DNA of 64,000 nt from positions 1,116,001-1,180,000 of the forward strand of contig JAOANU010000010.1 of assembly GCA_034387635.1 (NCBI GenBank), read 5' to 3'. Shown here piece by piece: positions 57,770 through 64,000 of this stretch. The notes under the pieces are model-generated. The model saw nothing but the letters and a program-made list of their open reading frames with translations. It searched no databases and was not told the DNA's origin. A program made the translations under genes and the position numbers. Every line of letters starts with the position of its first letter. Positions within the stretch are counted from its first letter, which is position 1. Source of the DNA: Rhodosporidiobolus odoratus. Taxonomy: Eukaryota > Basidiomycota > Microbotryomycetes > Sporidiobolales > Sporidiobolaceae.

Positions 57770-58796
57770 CGAGGCTTCATATTGCTACAGGGGTACACGG
57801 TAAGGTGTTGTGGAAGTTGTAGGGCCTACTACAGTTGTGTAATTCAGGAGGTGACTGTTGCCGGTAAGACTACTTAGTACGTTGACAGGGTGTCAAGAGA
57901 CATGATTGCTGGAGAAGGTCGCAGCGAGCGGTAGGATGCGTGAGCAACCGAAGTTGCACCAGAGACTATACGGGAGAACATAGAATGAACCTGGCAGCGA
58001 GCAGTAAGATGTATGTATAATTGAAGAAGAAGCTCTGCCTCTGCTGCTTCCAACCTAGACAAGTCCCTTCCGCATCTTCTCCTCACTCCTTCTTCACGCT
58101 CCTAGACCAGGTCTGGGTCGGGAAAGCTTGCAGTTCAGGGAAGGGCAGAAGAGAGCCTGGTGATATTGCATTACGTCCGCATGCTCATCAGTGCTGTCAG
58201 CAGGTTCTCCTGCGGGAACAGCTTATTTGAGGTTGCCCCTCTCCGATTGCCTTCCAACTTCTTTCTTGGCAACCCCTTCTCATGTTGCTTCCGTCTTTCC
58301 ATCCAGCTGCACCGGGCTCCCTGTCTTTTCTGCTCTGCCCTCAGCTCTGAACCCGGGATTGACCTCTTTGAAATACCTCCCCCAATCTTCTGTCCGCCAA
58401 CCCTATTCAATCCCCTCCCTTCCGTACATCAGGAGCGACACACTCAACTCCTTGCAGCTAGTGCATGAGCGAAGCTCTTGTGAATTGGAGAAGGAGGGCT
58501 ACAGAGCGCAATGAATGAGCGAAGATAAGAGTGGCAAGGTTGAGCCTGGGAAGGCGGATTCCCCTTCTTGCTCTTTAGCTGCTCACACATCTCTCCACTC
58601 GCTACTAGGTTTGTTGTGGTATCCTTCCTCTTTGTCTCGCGTGTATCTGAGTTGGTCACACTTCTTTCCACTTGCTACTAGAGTCAGGACTGTGCTCGTT
58701 TCTTAAAAAGGTCATGAAGGAGTTCTCCAATCGGTTCCCTGACGGGATTCCCCCCTTATCCCAGGGCGACAAGTTCCCAGTACACCTCTCTGTCTT

Positions 58797-59126
58797 TTGT
58801 TCAGCCTAAAGAAGATCGGCTTGCAGACCCTTGCTGGCTCAACAATTACTGTCGCCTCCACTCGAACACCATCAAAGAGCAAACGCCGCTCCCAATACCG
58901 TCAAGATTCAGGTTCAAGGTGCCCTTGCCAAGTATGGGGCAAGATTGACATGACAGATGCCTTCTTTGGGGCTCTCGTCAACGAGGACAACATCAAGACG
59001 GCAATCAAGACCCTGTCGAGTTCATCCAAGTGGGTCGTCATGCCTCGAGGTCTGACAGCACGTTGCTTTTCAAACAGTATTTCACTGTCTAAAAGCGATG
59101 CACTCACGTTCTGGCAGCGGTTGTGA
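58797..59126 (+). mobile_element. Ty3/gypsy reverse transcriptase fragment
   Basis: An open frame reads WGKIDMTDAFFGALVNEDNI then KTAIKTLSSSSKWVVMPRGL, the RT palm segment that in intact gypsy elements runs KIDMTxAFFQ ... KTAFxTxxGxYEWxVMPFGL. The usual catalytic YxDD block and flanking domains are absent. A relic. Confidence 0.75.
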
Positions 59127-60489
59127 GTATACAGCAGTGTGCGCAGTACCCAAGCTGCGTGTTGAACTGAGACAGAAACTGATCTTGTACAAAAGCCCTC
59201 TTGACCTTGGTGTATGTGAGAGCCTTGCAGGACAGGTCTAATACATCTTGAGTAAGTTGGGGCATCTGCCCTGGCAGAAGAAATAATGACAAGGGGGATG
59301 TACTGCACAAGACGTGTAAAGCCTGGTCTGCTCTGCACGCAACGCAGCAAAGGAGTTCGTGTTCAGTCCAGCAACCTTGTTGCCCGAGAGATGTGCCACT
59401 GTCAAGAATCACTCTGGTCTGACGGCGTTCTGTTCTAGCTTGTCGAAGGCGGGGTGGGAAAGGATGTTGGGATGTAGTGGCGGATCCTCCCACACTTCGT
59501 GGTCACTCAGCAGTTCTTTGGCAAGCTGCCAATAGCAAGGGAGAATAGTCAGTTGACTTGGTCAATACCGAGGAGGGAAGCAAGAACAAGGAAGTGTAAG
59601 GCAATCTGGAGCTCCGTGTTGCAAAGAGCATCTTGCGGAGTTGCGACAGGGTCAGTGCTGATGAGTGAGCTGCTGGGGGGAAAGCGGATACAGAGGAAGC
59701 TGGGAGGGCGGATCTCTCGCAGCTGTCATGTGTCCAGTATCAGTCAGGGCGCAGGAAAGGAAAAGCAAGAGCTGCCGCATTTGGTTCTTTTATTCTCCTG
59801 TCATTTTGGCCTACCAATCGAGCCTGAGACGTGATCAATCACCTCTACTATGTTCATTGTCGAGCTGTGCTCCAGTCAGGCCAGTGACGTAGCGGAACCA
59901 GCTCTGCGTCTTGCACCGCGTCCGCTGGAGTGAAGTTGCATCAAGTTGTGGGTACTTGGGCGTTGACCTCATTGAGTAGGTCATTCAAGAGGTCTTGTTG
60001 CTATGTGTGTAAGCTATCGTAGTCAAGACCACAGCCCTTGCAATTTATAGTAAGCAAGACAAGCAAGAAGAGCATTTGCAATCACATGCGGAGTGAAACA
60101 GAGACAGACTGACATTGAACTCGCTATCCTTGCGCCCTCCTCCTCCCTGTAAAGCATGAACTCTCGCGAAATGCTGTTGAACCGTGTGAACCATTCCTGA
60201 AGTTGCTGAAGATACGAGTCGTCTTGCATTCCCGCTATGATCGACAGCGAAGTCGACTGTTGTGATTCCTTCTGATGCCTCTTCACTGGCACGCTGCCAT
60301 GCTGCCTGAGCGCTGGCACGGTCGAGCTCAGAGCGGAAGTGGGGCAATAAGGTGCGGGAGTAGTAGACATAGGTGCAGGTGTGGGGGTAGATTGTTGCAT
60401 GGTCCGTGTTTGTGTAATAAGACATAGATCCTTGTGACAGTCTGAGCGCAAGTGCAAGATGACGTGGGAAAGAGAAGGAAGAAAGATCA
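59127..60489. other. Degenerate element DNA
   Basis: About 1.36 kb of lower-GC sequence between RT fragments. A minus-strand frame at 60023-60400 (MQQSTPTPAPMSTTPAPY... LQEWFTRFNSISREF) resembles a Thr/Pro-rich gag N-terminus, but this is weak. Confidence 0.4.
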
Positions 60490-61152
60490 ATGAAGAAGAC
60501 TTTCTCCCCCGTCCTTGCCTGGGGATCAACGCTCCCTCAGGCGGTGGCAGTAATGCAGAAGAGGCTGGATGAAACGGGCGTTTGGGCAGATAGCGTGGGC
60601 ACTGAGTTTGAAGCGTCTAAGTTGGGATGGATGGTGGTTTTGTCAAAGAAGGAGATGCGGGAAAAGGGTTGGGGAGCGGGTCAGCGTGTTGAAGAGGGTG
60701 ACAGTGAGGTGGAAGGAGGGTAAGATGTGAGGGAAGGGGGTGCGGGGTTGCAGCTGAAGTTGAAGGGGCAGGTGGTGCCGACGAAAACCCTCCTACGCTT
60801 CCTGGGTGCCCCGCTCAACGGCACACTGTCTTGAACGGCATTTGGGGAGGAGCGAGCAGCGGCGGGTTTGAAGGCGCTCAACGGGCTGCGGGCGCTATCA
60901 AGTGCCGTAAAGGGGGTCAGTTTTCAGATCGCTCACCAACTCGTCACTGCCCTCGTCCTCCCTCGTCTCGACTACCTTTCTCCCATCTGGTACGACGCCC
61001 TAGGGAGCGTCAGAATTGCACAGGGCTTCCGATCCGCACAGCGTACCGCAGGTCAACTCATCTCGGGCGGACTTCGCTCCACCTCCCTTGAAGCCCTTGA
61101 AGTCTCCTCCTTCCTCCTTACTACCCACCTCTGCCTACGTCGCAATGTGTGA
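60490..61152 (+). mobile_element. LINE-type (non-LTR) reverse transcriptase fragment
   Basis: Two frames carry adjacent pieces of one RT. WADSVGTEFEASKLGWMVVL is the segment after the catalytic motif that precedes the thumb. After a Gly/Glu-rich gap come KTLLRFLGAPLNGTL in another frame, then ALVLPRLDYLSPIWYDALG with SAQRTAGQLISGGLRSTSLE and ALEVSSF, the C-terminal thumb of fungal LINE RTs. Stops and frame changes separate them, so the copy is dead. No endonuclease or RNase H domain is seen. Confidence 0.7.
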
Positions 61153-61268
61153 GAGAGAGCACGGGAGCGCAAGCAAAGATGGAAAGAAGGAGCAGGAAGA
61201 TGTGAAGGCGGAGGACAGGGGGCAGGTGGGAGTGAAGGCGGCAGCGGACGGGAGTAGACTATCTCTTC

Positions 61269-61366
61269 AGTCGCTCACTACCGTCTGCTCGCCGCCAGGT
61301 CCGTAGTCTTAATGTTGTTCTTCTTGTTGCGCAATTGAGTCGCTCACTACCGTCTGCTTGCCGCCA
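61269..61366. repeat. 29-nt direct repeat upstream of the copia gag frame
   Basis: 61269-61297 and 61338-61366 share AGTCGCTCACTACCGTCTGC followed by YCGCCGCCA-like sequence with one difference, 69 nt apart. It lies between the LINE scrap and the copia gag, possibly in the element leader. Confidence 0.7.
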
Positions 61367-61448
61367 GTCCGTCTGCTGCAGCTCGTCGAATCGGATCTCA
61401 CCAGTTCTTTCTTGGTAGCACCTTCTCCGGATCACGACCTGGAGACCA

Positions 61449-63191
61449 GTAGCAGCCGAGACGGATTCGACCACAGCACCAGCAACTGGCTCGCCGCTTG
61501 AGCCGAGAGCGGTACCTCAACAGCTCAATCTCTCCGACCTATCTCATCTCCCCTTCGCCGTCCCTTCCTCAGTCTCCCAAACCCAACCATTTGTTACCCC
61601 GCCTACCAGTCCTATCATCCCTACAGCGCCCATACTTTCTCCCACCCTGCCTACCTTTCCTCAAATGTCCACCACAACACCCACCACCTCCTCGGGTTCC
61701 TCCTCGACTTCACTCTACCGCGACCTCCTCCTCGGACTCGGCCCGATCACTCCCTCGACATGGTCAAGATGGGAGGAGATACTGCCTAAGGTTGTTGCCG
61801 GCCTGTCTGGTCAGGCAGCGGTAGAATTCTACCTAGATGGAACGATACCGAGGAAGAAGTACGCCCTAGAGGGGATTGGTACAGTGTTGGGAGACGCTGA
61901 GAAGTGTAAGGTATTTGAGAGGTGGAGGAAGATAACGGATGCGCTGAAACTCGCTGTTATCCAATACGGCGGGGAGGATGCGGCTGCGAGGGTGGAGGAT
62001 TTCGATGCAAAGCTTGGAGACGCTCCAGGGCTGTGGACACTCCTCAAGGGATTGTACTCAACGACGGAGACAGCAGCAGAGAGGGCAGTGCTCTTGGCAG
62101 AGCTTCTCAGCGCTCGCTGGGACGAGAAGGAGCAACCGGCGACTTTTCTCGCTCGCCTCAAGAACCTTCAAAACCAGCTCAACTCGGCCTACAAACACGA
62201 CGCCACCCTCTCCCTTACGCCTACAAACGAGCACGTCATTGCAGACATGAATGCGGCCATCTCTGACTTCCTCCTCCGCGACCTCGTTCTCACCTTTCTG
62301 CCCTCCTCCTACGCCGAAACGATCCTTCCCTCCGTCTCCCGCTCGACCACGCTCGACAAACTCAAATCCCTACTCCAGAACCTCTACCACACCCGAGTGT
62401 CCCGCAAACAGATCCAAGGGATCGCACTCGAACCCGCCCGACGCGTCTCTCCAGCTCCCGCCTCATCGCCTGCTTCAACCTCCCCTTCGTCCTTCACCTC
62501 GCCATCAAACCCTCGAGACAGACGAGGAGGCAATCGCCCCGCGAGAGGCGCGAAGAAGGGGAGGAACAAGCTTCCGGCAACGAAGTACCCGGGCTACGAG
62601 AAATGGAGGGGCGGTACGTTTAAGGATGGCGATGGGGTTATACGGTTCAGGGTACCCAACGGTACTTGCTTCCAGTGCTTTGGGGAGGGGCATCTCGCTT
62701 GCGAGTGCACAGTGAGCGATGCAGCGAGAAAGCGGGTGGAGGAACTGGCCAAGGACGGAATCACGGTGCCGGTTGCCGAAGCGTCTGCACTCTTCCTTGT
62801 CGATCTCAACCCTGGTGGTGAGACCCCCGACGCCGCCGTCCTTGCCGTCTACCGCGCCATCGCCCACCCCGAGTCCTCCTCCGCCATCGACGAACCCAAG
62901 GGCCGCTTCGTCAGCCTCCTTGACGACGTCGAACCGAAGCTCCGCGTGTTCCGCTTCTCCACTCTCGAAGACGACTTGCCCCCCCCCCCCCCCCCCCCCC
63001 CCCCCTTCGCATTTGCTGTATCGACCAAAAACGACTATATCATCGATTCCGGCGCCACCCGGCACTTCTCCACCTGTCGAGAACATCTCCAAAACTACGT
63101 CACCTACCCTTCTCCACGCCCAGTTGGCGGAGCCTTTGGCAGTGCCGGCAACGCCATAGGCGAAGGCACCCTTGTATTCCATCTCCCCTAT
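61449..63191 (+). mobile_element. Ty1/copia retrotransposon, left copy (gag to protease)
   Basis: Plus-strand part of a copia element: gag-like helical region, zinc knuckle, Pro-rich linker, then protease, cut off at 63191 where the sequence switches to an inverted second copy. No LTR is identifiable inside the window. The open frame extends upstream of the ATG at 61665 to at least 61449 without a stop, with a protein-like Pro/Thr-rich sequence. Confidence 0.85.
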
Positions 63192-63356
63192 GGTCTGGAG
63201 GTCGTGTCAACGAAGGCAACCATAGGTACCTCGTCACGTGATCAACGAAAACCACCGCCAATCGTTCCCCTCGAAGGCCACCTATCGGTGATGGTCCCCA
63301 AGTGTCCGCCGATACCACCTCGAGTCGTCGCGAAGGCGGGTTCTCAGCGTGCTTAG
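61665..63356 (+). CDS. Copia gag-protease polyprotein, truncated and chimeric at the 3' end
   Basis: 563 codons from the ATG. A capsid-like part includes TWSRWEEILPKVVAG, YGGEDAAARVEDFDAKLGD, TLLKGLYSTTETAAERAVLL and DLVLTFLPSSYAETILPSVS. A basic Gly/Arg region is followed by the CX2CX4HX4C knuckle CFQCFGEGHLACEC (about 62670-62710). A poly-Pro run coded by 27 consecutive C (62979-63005) precedes the protease motif DYIIDSGATRHFSTC. From 63192 onward the frame reads antisense of the opposite copy's integrase, so the last ~55 residues are meaningless. RT and RNase H are not present. Not functional alone. Confidence 0.85.
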   Translation: MSTTTPTTSSGSSSTSLYRDLLLGLGPITPSTWSRWEEILPKVVAGLSGQAAVEFYLDGTIPRKKYALEGIGTVLGDAEKCKVFERWRKITDALKLAVIQYGGEDAAARVEDFDAKLGDAPGLWTLLKGLYSTTETAAERAVLLAELLSARWDEKEQPATFLARLKNLQNQLNSAYKHDATLSLTPTNEHVIADMNAAISDFLLRDLVLTFLPSSYAETILPSVSRSTTLDKLKSLLQNLYHTRVSRKQIQGIALEPARRVSPAPASSPASTSPSSFTSPSNPRDRRGGNRPARGAKKGRNKLPATKYPGYEKWRGGTFKDGDGVIRFRVPNGTCFQCFGEGHLACECTVSDAARKRVEELAKDGITVPVAEASALFLVDLNPGGETPDAAVLAVYRAIAHPESSSAIDEPKGRFVSLLDDVEPKLRVFRFSTLEDDLPPPPPPPPPFAFAVSTKNDYIIDSGATRHFSTCREHLQNYVTYPSPRPVGGAFGSAGNAIGEGTLVFHLPYGLEVVSTKATIGTSSRDQRKPPPIVPLEGHLSVMVPKCPPIPPRVVAKAGSQRA

Positions 63357-64000
63357 CGACAGGCCTCCGCTTAGCCTTCCCTTGCTCGCACGCAGCGCAA
63401 GACGAGAGAAGCCCGGACCCTTTGATTTCACCCTTCTTCCAGTTACAGCAACCCAGCTTTTTCAGCCGATTCTCAGAGAGGTGACCTAGACGACAATGCC
63501 AAAGGTTAGCTTCGTCGTCAAGCGTGAGCGCCAGCTGGGGGGAAGGCAGGGTGGAAGGGGGGAGAGGAGAGGAGAGAGCCCGGCTTGCCTCAAGCGACAT
63601 CGTCGGAGCGACCGGCATCTTGGCGATGAGCTTGCCTCCTTCGTCAGCTATGGTGAGCTTGGTGCGGGTGTTGCTGAAGACGACGCCAGCCATCATCATG
63701 CGCGTCATCGAGAGGAGGTTAATGCCGAGACCCGGGACGAACATGACGTTGGCAAACGAGACCGGACTATAGGGGAGATGGAATACAAGGGTGCCTTCGC
63801 CTATGGCGTTGCCGGCACTGCCAAAGGCTCCGCCAACTGGGCGTGGAGAAGGGTAGGTGACGTAGTTTTGGAGATGTTCTCGACAGGTGGAGAAGTGCCG
63901 GGTGGCGCCGGAATCGATGATATAGTCGTTTTTGGTCGATACAGCAAATGCGAAGGGGGGGGGGGGGGGGGGGGGGGGCAAGTTGTCTTCGAGAGTGGAG
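62957..64000. repeat. Long inverted repeat formed by two head-to-head copia copies
   Basis: 62957-63191 is the reverse complement of 63769-64000. It is identical in my reading except for the homopolymer (C27 versus G24). The 577-nt spacer is 63192-63768. The right arm runs off the window, so the true arm is longer. Confidence 0.92.
63192..64000 (-). mobile_element. Ty1/copia retrotransposon, right copy (protease to integrase, inverted)
   Basis: On the minus strand the frame runs from a poly-Pro linker through DYIIDSGATRHFSTC, FANVMFVPGLGINLLSMTRM, the GAG-pre-integrase/zinc segment LWHCRLGHLSENRLKKL with SSCAACEQGKAKRRP, and the integrase start EVVSADTWGPSPIGG and VVFVDHVTRYLWL, which include the first two Asp of the DDE core. 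It stops abruptly at 63192, after LTRPPDH, where it meets the left copy's protease in inverse orientation. The reading frame itself has no stop in this stretch, so the copy looks young. Confidence 0.85.

Larger units (their letters stand above)
57151..58796. other. Repeat-rich, low-GC region
   Basis: Contains a diverged dispersed repeat (57380-57514), a tandem 33-nt direct repeat (57670-57769) and a similar pair of CTCGCTACTAG-type motifs at about 58580-58680. No coding gene recognised. Confidence 0.5.

Overview
The window is nuclear DNA of a basidiomycete yeast-like fungus. Gene-bearing parts are GC-rich, genes are close together, and nearly every gene is cut by short introns (about 55-125 nt). 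These introns have GTRNGT-type donors, a recurrent CTGAC or CTAAC branch site and a YAG acceptor. Protein sequences and intron style point to Pucciniomycotina, perhaps Microbotryomycetes (Rhodotorula, Leucosporidium or Microbotryum-like). That placement is inference; no rRNA or other marker is present.

Layout. 0.3-6.1 kb: a large WDR7/rabconnectin-3 beta-like WD40 protein (+), its 5' end uncertain. 6.7 kb: an intron-containing tRNA-Ala(CGC) (-). 6.8-8.7 kb: gene-poor spacer with an old dispersed repeat. 8.7-12.7 kb (-): a DUF202 membrane protein and phosphoglucomutase. 13.0-17.6 kb (-): a very large protein kinase, head-to-head with Mediator subunit MED1 (17.9-20.6 kb, +). 20.9-25.0 kb (-): an importin-13-type karyopherin. 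25.5-26.1 kb (-): mitochondrial ATP synthase subunit f. 27.3-30.8 kb (+): mitochondrial disaggregase Hsp78, with a 7-nt microexon. 31.4-32.6 kb (-): a YIPF1/2 Golgi protein. 32.8-36.4 kb (+): three tandem F-box paralogues, the first decayed. 36.7-38.4 kb (-): an uncharacterised membrane protein. 38.7-40.2 kb (+): a Cys-rich, GPI-anchored-type secreted protein. 40.9-41.9 kb (+): a CipC-like DUF3759 protein.

42.7-47.1 kb is accessory: an unrecognised four-exon gene with a degenerate sister, a short terminal-inverted-repeat element, and an identical 235-bp copy of an exon-intron-exon block of the neighbouring vacuolar aspartic protease gene (PEP4-like, 47.2-49.5 kb, -). MED11 (49.7-50.4 kb, -) and a CTK1/CDK12-type CTD kinase (51.0-55.5 kb, +) follow head-to-head. 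From 56 kb the sequence turns into a transposon graveyard: a sugar transporter lacking its N-terminal half, a Ty3/gypsy RT scrap, a LINE RT scrap, and at the right edge two Ty1/copia copies head-to-head that form a long inverted repeat.

The genes do not form a pathway. Two themes recur. One is Pol II regulation (MED1, MED11, CTK1). The other is organelle and trafficking biology (Hsp78, ATP17, PEP4, YIPF1, and a WDR7-like protein whose animal relatives serve the V-ATPase). Genome-structure features are the most unusual content: the microexon, stop-codon-only last exons, a GC-AG intron, a splice-site-bounded duplication and homopolymeric C/G tracts.
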